From: Mesobacillus sp. AQ2
GTDB lineage: Bacteria > Bacillota > Bacilli > Bacillales > Cytobacillaceae
Assembly: GCF_030122805.1 (NCBI RefSeq)
Contig: NZ_CP126080.1
Span: forward strand, 1,431,001 to 1,495,000
Direction: 5' to 3'
DNA: 64,000 nt
Below the pieces are notes generated by a model. The model ran no database searches and was not told where the DNA came from. It saw nothing but the letters and a program-made list of their open reading frames with translations. The position numbers and the translations under genes are program-made. Positions 56,979 to 64,000 of this stretch are shown here, piece after piece (positions within the stretch are counted from its first letter, which is position 1; each line of letters begins with the position of its first letter).

Positions 56979-57548
56979 ATGCATTGGTATGAAAAATTAA
57001 ATCAGTATTTCCCGATTGAGGAAATGAAATCAAAGGAACACATGGAAACATTATTAAAGGAAAGGCCTGAAATTTATCATAAGGATGAAGGGCCAGGTCA
57101 CGTACTTATGTATGTTGAAACCGATGATTTCGTATTCATCGATTATCTCTTTGTCTCAAAAGATACTCGAGGCCAGGGGCTTGGACATAAGCTGATAGAA
57201 AAGCTCAAGGAAAAAGGGAAGCCTATCATCCTCGAAGTAGAGCCGGTTAATTATGAAGATACAGATACCGAAAAAAGACTTCGGTTTTACAAAAGGGAAG
57301 GATTTGAACATGCACGAACGGTTGGATACAGACGCAGGTCGCTGGCAACAAAAGAAATCAATGAAATGGAAATTCTATACTGGTCGCCAAATGAATCATC
57401 AGAAGATATAGTGTATGAAGCAATGAAAAAAACCTATAATATGATCCATACTTATAAAGATAAGACGTTCTACGGGGAGTCCTACCAGCCAGTAGAGGAA
57501 GTATTGACGGTTGAAGATAAACGGGATGACTTACTTGAAGACCTTTGA
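56979..57548 (+). CDS. yjbC: YjbC-like GNAT acetyltransferase
   Basis: 189 residues. GNAT fold with FIDYLFVSKDTRGQGLGHKLI, where R-G-Q-G-L-G is the acetyl-CoA pyrophosphate loop. The C-terminal third is specific to the YjbC family. It precedes spx as in the B. subtilis yjbC-spx pair, but here a terminator-like hairpin and 435 bases separate the two. ATG 56979 with AGGAGA. Acceptor unknown. Confidence 0.87.
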   Translation: MHWYEKLNQYFPIEEMKSKEHMETLLKERPEIYHKDEGPGHVLMYVETDDFVFIDYLFVSKDTRGQGLGHKLIEKLKEKGKPIILEVEPVNYEDTDTEKRLRFYKREGFEHARTVGYRRRSLATKEINEMEILYWSPNESSEDIVYEAMKKTYNMIHTYKDKTFYGESYQPVEEVLTVEDKRDDLLEDL

Positions 57549-57552
57549 CCAT

Positions 57553-57590
57553 AAACGCAATCAGGTGCAATCGCCCTGGTTGCGTTTTCA
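57553..57590 (+). terminator. yjbC terminator
   Basis: AACGCAA-CAGG and CCTGG-TTGCGTT arms with small bulge, followed by TTCATTTT. Confidence 0.72.
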
Positions 57591-57634
57591 TTTTGAAGAC
57601 CATAATTGAGAATCAAAAAAATAAATAATAAAAT

Positions 57635-57659
57635 GTTTAAGCATATCAAAAGCGGGTAA
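57635..57659 (+). promoter_or_regulatory. Sigma-B-like promoter between yjbC and spx
   Basis: GTTTAA (57635-57640), 13 bp, GGGTAA (57654-57659) fits the general-stress sigma-B consensus GTTTAA-N12-14-GGGTAT at all but the last base. The start would be near 57667. Confidence 0.65.
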
Positions 57660-57672
57660 ATATAATTAAATT

Positions 57673-57846
57673 ATGAATTTGTGCGCTGACGGACAGAACC
57701 GCCTGGAATTTTACGAATATTTATATAGATTGAAATCAGAGGGAGATGAAAATTATTCATTTTTAATGAAACTTTTTTCTATTTCATTCGTTATATATAA
57801 AGAAGGACAAAAATTCTTACATAGTCACCCGCGTGAATTTTTTTGA
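57673..57846 (+). CDS. Possible 57-residue open frame before spx
   Basis: A frame from ATG 57673 to TGA 57844-57846 encodes a 57-residue, partly hydrophobic peptide (SFLMKLFSISFVIYKEG near the middle). It begins about six bases after the predicted sigma-B start and has no ribosome site, so it could be a leaderless or unused frame. It may simply be part of a long spx leader. Confidence 0.3.
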   Translation: MNLCADGQNRLEFYEYLYRLKSEGDENYSFLMKLFSISFVIYKEGQKFLHSHPREFF

Positions 57847-57875
57847 AAAGGATACCTTTTATCCTCTTCATGGTG

Positions 57876-57881
57876 TATAAT
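57876..57881 (+). promoter_or_regulatory. Likely -10 element of the proximal spx promoter
   Basis: A perfect TATAAT about 100 bases before spx. No good -35 at 16-18 bp was found, so an activator or weak basal use is possible. Confidence 0.45.
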
Positions 57882-57983
57882 AAACAATATGAATTATAAA
57901 ATTAAACTTATTATTATTTAATAAATGACAGCTCATTTGAAGCAAATAATATATAAGTAAATCTTAAGGAGTGTGAATTACCA

Positions 57984-58379
57984 ATGGTCACTTTATACAC
58001 TTCACCAAGTTGTACTTCATGCAGAAAAGCAAAATCATGGCTTGAAGAACATGAAATTCCATACACTGAAAGAAACATATTTTCTGAGCCTTTATCGATT
58101 GATGAAATAAAGGAAATACTTCGAATGACCGAGGATGGAACGGATGAAATCATTTCAACTCGTTCGAAGACATTCCAAAAGTTAGATGTTAACCTGGAGA
58201 CAATGCCTTTACAGGAATTGTTCGAAGTAATCAAAGAAAACCCAGGCTTACTTCGCCGCCCGATCATAATCGACGAAAAGCGCCTGCAGGTTGGTTATAA
58301 TGAAGATGAAATCAGACGCTTCCTTCCGCGGAAAGTCCGCACTTTCCAATTGCGCGAAGCACAGCGCTTAGTCAATTAA
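57984..58379 (+). CDS. spx: Spx, thiol-stress transcription regulator
   Basis: 131 residues. ArsC-like fold with the redox switch C10-T-S-C13. Binds the alpha C-terminal domain of RNA polymerase and turns on thiol-stress genes, and is degraded by ClpXP. Sequence is near full family length and ends RLVN. ATG 57984, with AGGAG about 11 bases upstream. mecA lies 1 kb downstream, as in other bacilli. Confidence 0.96.
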   Translation: MVTLYTSPSCTSCRKAKSWLEEHEIPYTERNIFSEPLSIDEIKEILRMTEDGTDEIISTRSKTFQKLDVNLETMPLQELFEVIKENPGLLRRPIIIDEKRLQVGYNEDEIRRFLPRKVRTFQLREAQRLVN

Positions 58380-58385
58380 ATTTAT

Positions 58386-58413
58386 TAAGCTCCCAATTTT
58401 GGGAGCTTTTTTT
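58386..58413 (+). terminator. spx terminator
   Basis: AGCTCCCAA and TTGGGAGCT around TT, followed by T6. Confidence 0.88.
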
Positions 58414-58439
58414 GTTTTGGGATTTTGTCTATTTCTACT

Positions 58440-58980
58440 CTTACTTTAGACAGCTTTTCTTTGTATTCCACTAAAGCTGTCTGAACTCTGGCTTACTTCG
58501 GACAGCTTTTCTTGGTTTGCCACGAAAGCTGTCCGAACTTTGGCTTACTTCGGACAGCTCTTCTTGGATTGCTACTAAAGCTGTCCGAACTTGGACCTAC
58601 TTCGGACAACTTTTCTTCGTTGTTCACTAAAGCTGTCCGTACTCTGGCTTACTTCGGACAGCTTTTCATTGTTTGCCAGTAAAGTTGTCTGAACCGAGAC
58701 TTACTTGGGACAGCTTTTCTTGGTTTTCCACCAAAGCTGTCCGAACTTGGACTTACTTCGGACAGCTTTTCAACGTTTGCCAGTAAAGCTGTCCGAACTT
58801 GGATTTACTTCGGACAGCTTTTCTTCGATTGTCACGAAAGCTGTCGGAACTTGGACTCCCTTCGGACAGCTTTTTTGGGTTTGCCACGAAAGCCGTCCCG
58901 AACTCTGGCTCACTTCAGACAGCTTTTCTTGGTTTTCCACCAAAGCTGTCCGAACCCAGGCTCACTTCAGACAGCAGGAC
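58440..58980. repeat. 52-bp hairpin tandem repeat array (10 full units and one half unit)
   Basis: GACAGC (one unit GACAAC) recurs at 58449, 58501, 58553, 58605, 58657, 58709, 58761, 58813, 58865, 58918 and 58970, so the period is 52 bp with a single 53. Every full unit carries GGACAGCTTT and, 15 bases on, AAAGCTGTCC, forming a 10-bp hairpin, then CGAACTTGGCTTACTTC as linker. Some changes in the arms keep G-T pairing. The last unit lacks its second arm. Confidence 0.97.
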
Positions 58981-59394
58981 AGTAGTAAACGGTCGATAAC
59001 CCAACAAAGAACGCCAATTGAAGATCGAACCTCGACTCCTTCATCAAAGACAGTCAGACAAATTGAAATCAAGCCAAGTTTCTGCTAAAATGTAAAGAAT
59101 ACTTTAATTTTATAGTTGCCTTTGTTTTGTGAAATTTCAATGGTATTAAACCAGTGAATTGCGCACAAAACTTGAAACAATAAGAAAAAAGCCTTTTATA
59201 AAAATGGGTGCATATTTTATTTCCAAAATGGCTGATGATAACATAAAATGAAAGTACAAGATTATTCTATTTACCTTCCTTTAATAAAAACTTGGTGATT
59301 CAGACTCATTTATTAAGGGTAAAAGATATGGACCAACTGCTTTTTGGGGGTATTTAGTCCCTTCAAATCTTTGCCTGGAAGGGAGAGAAAGCGA
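58981..59394. other. Gene-free stretch between the repeat array and mecA
   Basis: About 410 AT-rich bases. The mecA promoter must be here, but no clear -35/-10 pair was found. A GGGTAA at about 59317 lacks a matching GTTTAA. Nothing else seen. Confidence 0.5.
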
Positions 59395-60066
59395 ATGGAA
59401 ATCGAGCGCATTAATGAGAATACGGTAAAGTTCTACATTTCATATATGGACATAGAGGAACGCGGGTTTGACCGGGAAGAAATCTGGTATAACCGTGATC
59501 GCAGTGAGGAACTGTTCTGGGAGATGATGGATGAAGTCCATGCAGAAGAAGAGTTTACTGTTGAAGGTCCATTATGGATCCAGGTCCAGGCCCTGGAAAA
59601 AGGTCTGGAGGTATTGGTTACAAAGGCTCAATTGTCAAAGGATGGGCCGAAATTTGAACTGCCGCTTCCAAATGATAAAATGAAAGATATGCCAGTTGAT
59701 GAGCGAATCGAAGAGCTGCTTGACCATCAATTTAATCCAAAAGGATTTGATGATGAAGAGAGTTCGTTCGAGGATGATCTTGAATTCTTATTACTTTTTA
59801 AGGATTTCGAGGATGTCATCTCGCTATCAAAACGGCCGGGAATCGATAATATCAAAACAAGCTTGTATAGTTATTCTGACAAGTATTATTTATACATTGA
59901 ATTTCCTGAGCAAGATTTCGAGGATGAAGAGGAAATTGATAATATTCTAAGTGTCCTTCTCGAATATGGGCAGGAATCAAGCATGACGATTCATCGTCTT
60001 GATGAATATGGCAACAAGATTATCGACAATGATGTATTCAATGTCATAAGGAAGCATTTTTCCTGA
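59395..60066 (+). CDS. mecA: Adaptor protein MecA
   Basis: 223 residues. The N-terminal substrate-binding domain begins MEIERINENTVKFYISYMDIEERGF, and the C-terminal domain binds ClpC. MecA brings ComK and other proteins to ClpCP for breakdown and so restrains competence. An acidic linker of Glu/Asp joins the two. The start is ATG 59395 with AGGGAGAG before it; the upstream frame is not family sequence. Confidence 0.95.
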   Translation: MEIERINENTVKFYISYMDIEERGFDREEIWYNRDRSEELFWEMMDEVHAEEEFTVEGPLWIQVQALEKGLEVLVTKAQLSKDGPKFELPLPNDKMKDMPVDERIEELLDHQFNPKGFDDEESSFEDDLEFLLLFKDFEDVISLSKRPGIDNIKTSLYSYSDKYYLYIEFPEQDFEDEEEIDNILSVLLEYGQESSMTIHRLDEYGNKIIDNDVFNVIRKHFS

Positions 60067-60071
60067 TACAG

Positions 60072-60103
60072 GGCCGATTTCAGAAATGAAATCGGCTTTT
60101 TTA
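60072..60103 (+). terminator. mecA terminator
   Basis: GCCGATTTC and GAAATCGGC around AGAAAT, followed by T6. Confidence 0.87.
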
Positions 60104-60104
60104 A

Positions 60105-60195
60105 TCGAGCTCCCTTCTTTCCCCTTGGCGTCGCTTCGATTTTAACAATGAAGTAAAATATCGGCATCCCCAACCGGTTCTGCAGCGCTTGTCTG
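60105..60195. repeat. Decayed copy of the palindromic intergenic element
   Basis: GGCGTCGCTTCG, AACAATGAAGT and CAGCGCTTGTCTGG appear in the same order as in the 35.8-36.1 kb element, with many changes and without the end GCGCTTTTC. Confidence 0.55.
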
Positions 60196-60223
60196 GTTCA
60201 AAACTGAGAGTTTGTAGTTTTTT

Positions 60224-60232
60224 TGATATAAT
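60224..60232 (+). promoter_or_regulatory. Extended -10 promoter of the second cls
   Basis: TGA-TATAAT is an extended -10 element about 80 bases before the gene. Confidence 0.6.
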
Positions 60233-60311
60233 TTGTATGAATCCCATTACTAAATAGAAACGTATATATACAGTGGTTTGGAAATCAGAAGCGGGAAAAC
60301 AGGTGGTTACC

Positions 60312-61823
60312 ATGAAAAATACAGTTCGAATTTTAACGTTTATATTCATTTTGGCAGGCATTTATTATTTCTTTTATGAAAAACTTGATGCTGTTTATTT
60401 AGGATACATAAGTATTTTCATGACATTAACCGTGATCTTTATCAGCTTTGTAATCTTCCTTGAGAATCGTCATCCAGCCCAGACTTTAACCTGGATTATC
60501 GTTCTCGGTGGTTTCCCGGTTGTGGGTTTCATATTTTATTTATTATTCGGCCGGAACCATCGGAAGGAAAAAATGTTCCGCCGTAAATACTTTCTTGATA
60601 AGCAAACTTTTACACGAATTGAAGGGGACAGCGAAAGGGCGAACAGAGCACGGATGCTTGAAATGGAAGAAGATCACCGGCGCTTGTTCAATCTTGCCCA
60701 GAAGCTCGGGAATAGCCCCATTTCCTTTGCAACATCAACAAAAGTGCTGACAAATGGTGATGAAACTTTTAGCCATATTCTCGAAGAATTGAAAAAGGCA
60801 ACCCACCATATCCACATGGAATATTATATTGTGCGCGATGATGCAATCGGCCATGAAATCAAGGATGTTCTGATTGAAAAAGCCAAAAAAGGAGTAAAGG
60901 TCCGGTTCCTGTATGATTCGGTTGGATCTTGGAAGCTTTCAAAAAAATTTATCGGCGATTTGACTGAAGCAGGTGTCGAAGTGGTTGAATTTGGTCCTGT
61001 CCGCCTTCCGTTCCTGAACAGCAAATTCAATTTCCGTAATCACCGGAAAATCATTGTGATTGATGGTACAGTTGGCTTTGTCGGAGGATTGAATATCGGT
61101 GATGAGTACCTCGGAAGGAATAAGGATTTTGGATTTTGGCGTGACACTCACTTAATGGCAAAAGGAGAAGCAGTAAGGAGCCTGCAGCTGATCTTCCTGC
61201 AGGATTGGTATTATATGACGAATAATAGCTTTTTGACGGCAGAGTACTTATCGCCTGCACTGGAGGTTAACACTCACGGTGGGGTTCAAATGATTGCAGG
61301 AGGCCCAGACAATGAGTGGAGTGTGATCAAGAACATCTTTTTCTCGATGATTTCGTCAGCGGATAAGTCAGTCTGGATTGCGTCTCCATATTTTATTCCG
61401 GACGAAGATATTTTCAGTGCGATCAAAGTGGCTGCCCTAAGCGGCCTTGATGTCAGGCTGCTTGTCCCAAAAAGGCCAGATAAAAGAATCGTCTTCTTCG
61501 CTTCAAGATCGTATTTTCCAGAGCTTCTTGAAGCAGGGGTAAAAATTTATGAATACGAAAAAGGGTTCATGCACAGCAAAATAGTCATTGTTGATGGCCA
61601 GCTTGCTTCAATTGGCACGTCCAATATGGACATGAGAAGCTTCCACCTGAACTTCGAGGTCAATGCTTTCCTCTATAAAACAAGCAGCACATTGAAACTG
61701 GTGGAGGAGTTCCAAAGTGATATCCAGCAATCAAAGGAAATTGATATGAATGATTTCAATAAACGCAATATCGGTTACAGGCTTCTCGAGTCAACATCAA
61801 GACTTCTGTCGCCCATGCTTTAG
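60312..61823 (+). CDS. cls: Cardiolipin synthase, copy 2
   Basis: 503 residues, the same length as the copy at 4823-6334 and of the same layout: two N-terminal membrane helices and two HKD motifs (HRKIIVIDG and HSKIVIVDG, with GTSNMDMRSFHLNFE). The start is ATG 60312 with AGGTGG; the frame opens at a GTG 13 codons earlier without a site. Differs from copy 1 in many positions, so the two are old paralogues. In B. subtilis clsA lies elsewhere. Confidence 0.93.
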   Translation: MKNTVRILTFIFILAGIYYFFYEKLDAVYLGYISIFMTLTVIFISFVIFLENRHPAQTLTWIIVLGGFPVVGFIFYLLFGRNHRKEKMFRRKYFLDKQTFTRIEGDSERANRARMLEMEEDHRRLFNLAQKLGNSPISFATSTKVLTNGDETFSHILEELKKATHHIHMEYYIVRDDAIGHEIKDVLIEKAKKGVKVRFLYDSVGSWKLSKKFIGDLTEAGVEVVEFGPVRLPFLNSKFNFRNHRKIIVIDGTVGFVGGLNIGDEYLGRNKDFGFWRDTHLMAKGEAVRSLQLIFLQDWYYMTNNSFLTAEYLSPALEVNTHGGVQMIAGGPDNEWSVIKNIFFSMISSADKSVWIASPYFIPDEDIFSAIKVAALSGLDVRLLVPKRPDKRIVFFASRSYFPELLEAGVKIYEYEKGFMHSKIVIVDGQLASIGTSNMDMRSFHLNFEVNAFLYKTSSTLKLVEEFQSDIQQSKEIDMNDFNKRNIGYRLLESTSRLLSPML

Positions 61824-61854
61824 CAGTCCGTATTTGTTACGGGCTGTTTTTTTT
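61824..61854 (+). terminator. Second cls terminator
   Basis: CAGTCCGTA and TACGGGCTG around TTTGT (one G-T pair), followed by T8. Confidence 0.85.
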
Positions 61855-61940
61855 CTGTGAACATTTTGTTAATTGTTTCAATTATAAGAGGTGATCACTC
61901 CTATACTCCCGAATAGAACTAGGAGAAAGGAGGTTCAATA

Positions 61941-63143
61941 ATGCTAGTGGCAAATAAGTTTAATGGGGAAGTATTTTCACTCGCAAACGGTGATACCAAG
62001 AAAGAATTGGAGAAGGTCAGGTCCCGGGAAAAGTTTTACTGTCCTGATTGTGGCGAAGAGGTAATCATGAAGCTCGGCAATAAGAAAATCTGGCATTTCT
62101 CCCATACTGCAAGCGGAAGCTGCCAATATGAGTATGATCGAGAATCTGAGTATCACCTTTCTGGCAAGCTTAAACTATATAATTGGCTGAAGAAACAGGG
62201 AATTCATGCTGAGCTGGAAAAGTTCGATCAGCAGATGAGACAAAAACCGGATATCGCATTTGATTGGAAAGGTCAGAAATATGCAATTGAGTTTCAATGT
62301 TCAGTCATTCATGCTGATATTTTCGAAAAAAGGACAAGAACCTACCTGGAGCATGATGTGATCCCTCTATGGATTGCAGCCGAGAACCTGATCAAACGCA
62401 TTTCCCATATGGTTGTATCCATGAATCATTTCCTCTATCTCTTTCTGCGAAGAACCAAACATGCCTGGAATTTGCCTGCTTTTTGCCCAGTCTCAGGCCA
62501 GCTCATCAACCTTCATGGTGTTATTCCTATTTCCTCAAGAAAGGCAATCACGATACTAGAAGTAAAGAGTCTGAGTCAATCTTCAATCGAGGATCTCCTC
62601 AGTCCTAAAGCAAGACAGTATCCTTTTTTAAAAATTTGGCAAACAGAAAATCAAAAGCTGAAATCCCGTTATCTGATGAATCATGGAGCGTGGCAAAGTC
62701 GTTTCCTAAAAGAATTATACCATAATCGCCTCAGCCTTCTAACTCTTCCCGCTATCCTCGGACTGCCTGTCCACTCGAGCCCCTATATTGAAACACCGTC
62801 ATTGATGTGGCAAACATACATCTATCTTGATATCTTTCGGCATCATAAATCAGGGGAATACATTCGATATGCACGAATAAGGGCTGCATTTGCTAAAAGA
62901 GTCAAAAAAGGGGATATCAAACTCAGGACCCTGCCGGCTGCCGGGCATAGAGATGCCTGGTATGCTTTAGCAGAATATGTTTTCCTTTTAACAAAGATCG
63001 GGTACCTGGAAAAGATTGATTCGGGGACAGTTAAGGTACAAAAAGAGATTGAGTTTCCATCTTCAGTCGACTGTCAATTGAAGGCGGAAACCAAATTTTA
63101 TGCTGAGTTTGAAAATAAAATAGTGCAATCGGTCTTCCAATAA
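61941..63143 (+). CDS. coiA: Competence protein CoiA
   Basis: 400 residues. Begins with an N-terminal zinc-finger-like CPDCGEEVIMKLGNKKIWHFSH-type region (C..C..H..H), then a nuclease-like core PDIAFDWKG..YAIEFQCS, the PD-(D/E)-X-Q form of the RecB/endonuclease fold. CoiA promotes recombination of incoming DNA during transformation. No ComK box was recognised upstream. ATG 61941 with AGGAGG. Near mecA and pepF as in B. subtilis. Confidence 0.92.
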   Translation: MLVANKFNGEVFSLANGDTKKELEKVRSREKFYCPDCGEEVIMKLGNKKIWHFSHTASGSCQYEYDRESEYHLSGKLKLYNWLKKQGIHAELEKFDQQMRQKPDIAFDWKGQKYAIEFQCSVIHADIFEKRTRTYLEHDVIPLWIAAENLIKRISHMVVSMNHFLYLFLRRTKHAWNLPAFCPVSGQLINLHGVIPISSRKAITILEVKSLSQSSIEDLLSPKARQYPFLKIWQTENQKLKSRYLMNHGAWQSRFLKELYHNRLSLLTLPAILGLPVHSSPYIETPSLMWQTYIYLDIFRHHKSGEYIRYARIRAAFAKRVKKGDIKLRTLPAAGHRDAWYALAEYVFLLTKIGYLEKIDSGTVKVQKEIEFPSSVDCQLKAETKFYAEFENKIVQSVFQ

Positions 63144-63293
63144 CATGAAAAAAGAAATTAAAGAGTAAAATAAGGAAGTTAACGAAAAACTTTTCATCTC
63201 TTTCTTTTTTTTGAAGGAAATAAGAACCGATTATCGAATAATATGATAGTAGAAAAGTTTTTCGAATTCCGAAATTTTGTTAGGAGGATCCAT

Positions 63294-64000
63294 ATGTCTG
63301 ATGAAACTGCAGTAAAAAAATTGCCATCAAGAGATGAGGCTGCCACCGAGAATACGTGGAGACTTGAAGATATTTTCGCGAGTGATGATGCCTGGGAAAA
63401 AGAATTCAATGAAGTGAAGAGCTTAGTTCCTTCTGTCCAGGAATATCAGGGAAAACTTGGGGATAGTGCGGATCAGCTTTACGATGCACTGCAATTGCAG
63501 GATAAGCTATTAGAGCGCCTTGGCAGATTATATACATATGCACATATGCGCTATGACCAGGATACAACAAATTCTTTTTATCAAGGACTGGATGACCGCA
63601 TCAAGAATCTGTATTCCCAGGCGGGAAGTGCACTGGCTTATATTGTGCCGGAAATCCTGGCTGTCGACGAAGAAAAGATTAAAGGCTTTTTGCAGGAGAA
63701 GAAAGAGCTGAAGCTTTATGAGCATGCTTTGGAGGAAATCAATCTTCAGAGACCGCATGTCCTTTCAGCCGAAGAGGAAGCGCTGCTTGCACAGGCAGGG
63801 GAGGTAATGAGTTCACCGTCAAATACTTTTGGCATGCTGAACAATGCGGATTTGGAATTCCCTTCGATTAAGGACGAGAACGGTGAAGATGTGGAAATCA
63901 CCCATGGCCGTTACATCCGTTTCCTTGAAAGTGAAGATCGCAGGGTACGCGAGGATGCCTTCAAAGCGGTTTACAAAACATATGGCAGCTTCAAAAATAC
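63294..64000 (+). CDS. pepF: Oligoendopeptidase F PepF, 5' part (runs off window)
   Basis: The frame is open from ATG 63294 to the window end: 235 codons. The N-terminal helical domain of M3-family oligoendopeptidase F is recognisable (ENTWRLEDIFASDDAWEKEF, RYDQDTTNSFYQGL, LMLNNADLEFPSI-like region near residue 180). The zinc motif HEXGH lies beyond the window. It breaks down small cytoplasmic peptides, a natural partner of three peptide importers. GGAGG seven bases before the start. Confidence 0.95.
   Translation, partial: MSDETAVKKLPSRDEAATENTWRLEDIFASDDAWEKEFNEVKSLVPSVQEYQGKLGDSADQLYDALQLQDKLLERLGRLYTYAHMRYDQDTTNSFYQGLDDRIKNLYSQAGSALAYIVPEILAVDEEKIKGFLQEKKELKLYEHALEEINLQRPHVLSAEEEALLAQAGEVMSSPSNTFGMLNNADLEFPSIKDENGEDVEITHGRYIRFLESEDRRVREDAFKAVYKTYGSFKN

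Noticed and set aside
58705..59088. Open frames of 127 and 66 codons in the spx-downstream array
   Set aside because: They exist because a 52-bp unit without stops is repeated; peptides are periodic and there is no ribosome site.

Overview
The window is ordinary low-GC Firmicutes chromosome, most like the family Bacillaceae (Bacillus or Mesobacillus type). The evidence is the strong AGGAGG-type ribosome binding sites, frequent TTG and GTG starts, and a long run of gene order familiar from the Bacillus subtilis argC to pepF region (argCJBD-carAB-argF, yjzC, yjzD, yjaU, yjaV, med, comZ, fabH-fabF, app, yjaZ, yjbA, trpS, opp, yjbC, spx, mecA, coiA, pepF). I saw no rRNA, tRNA, prophage, IS element or CRISPR array. 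Names rest on remembered family features, not on a search.

Region 1 (1-11.7 kb) is an anaerobic nitrate-respiration and molybdenum-cofactor island. It holds the end of a radical SAM/SPASM protein, fnr, narK carrying a C-terminal PAS domain, moaA, a cardiolipin synthase, the iron-sulfur repair protein ric/scdA, moeA, mobB, a shortened NarI-like membrane protein, ywiC and a second Fnr with the same C-terminal cysteine cluster. Six promoters here share one geometry: an FNR-like box ending exactly 21 bp before a -10 element, which puts the box at about -41.5.

Region 2 (11.8-21.3 kb) is the arginine operon argC-argJ-argB-argD-carA-carB-argF. Tandem ARG boxes lie both in front of argC and inside the operon in front of carA.

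Region 3 (21.3-31.5 kb) carries uppP, yjzC, clpB behind a CtsR operator, yjzD, yjaU, yjaV, med-comZ, a yjzB-position gene and fabH-fabF behind a FapR-like operator.

Region 4 (31.8-55.1 kb) holds three complete oligopeptide ABC transporter operons: appDFABC, an extra DFABC operon, and oppABCDF. Between them sit yjaZ (whose natural start seems to be lost by one base), a NERD-domain protein, a small membrane protein, yjbA and trpS with a tryptophan T-box leader.

Region 5 (55-64 kb) carries an exported putative glycoside hydrolase, yjbC, spx, mecA, a second cardiolipin synthase, coiA and the start of pepF. Med, ComZ, MecA, CoiA, Spx and Opp together form a competence and proteolysis neighbourhood.

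The most unusual content is intergenic. There is a 52-bp hairpin repeat array with 10 full hairpins plus a half unit behind spx. A 20-bp array of about 12 units lies behind ywiC. Five 20-21-bp repeats lie upstream of yjbA. A 178-bp tandem duplication of a long palindromic element sits inside the app operon, with relatives near 10.9 kb and 60.1 kb. A sigma-B-like promoter lies between yjbC and spx.
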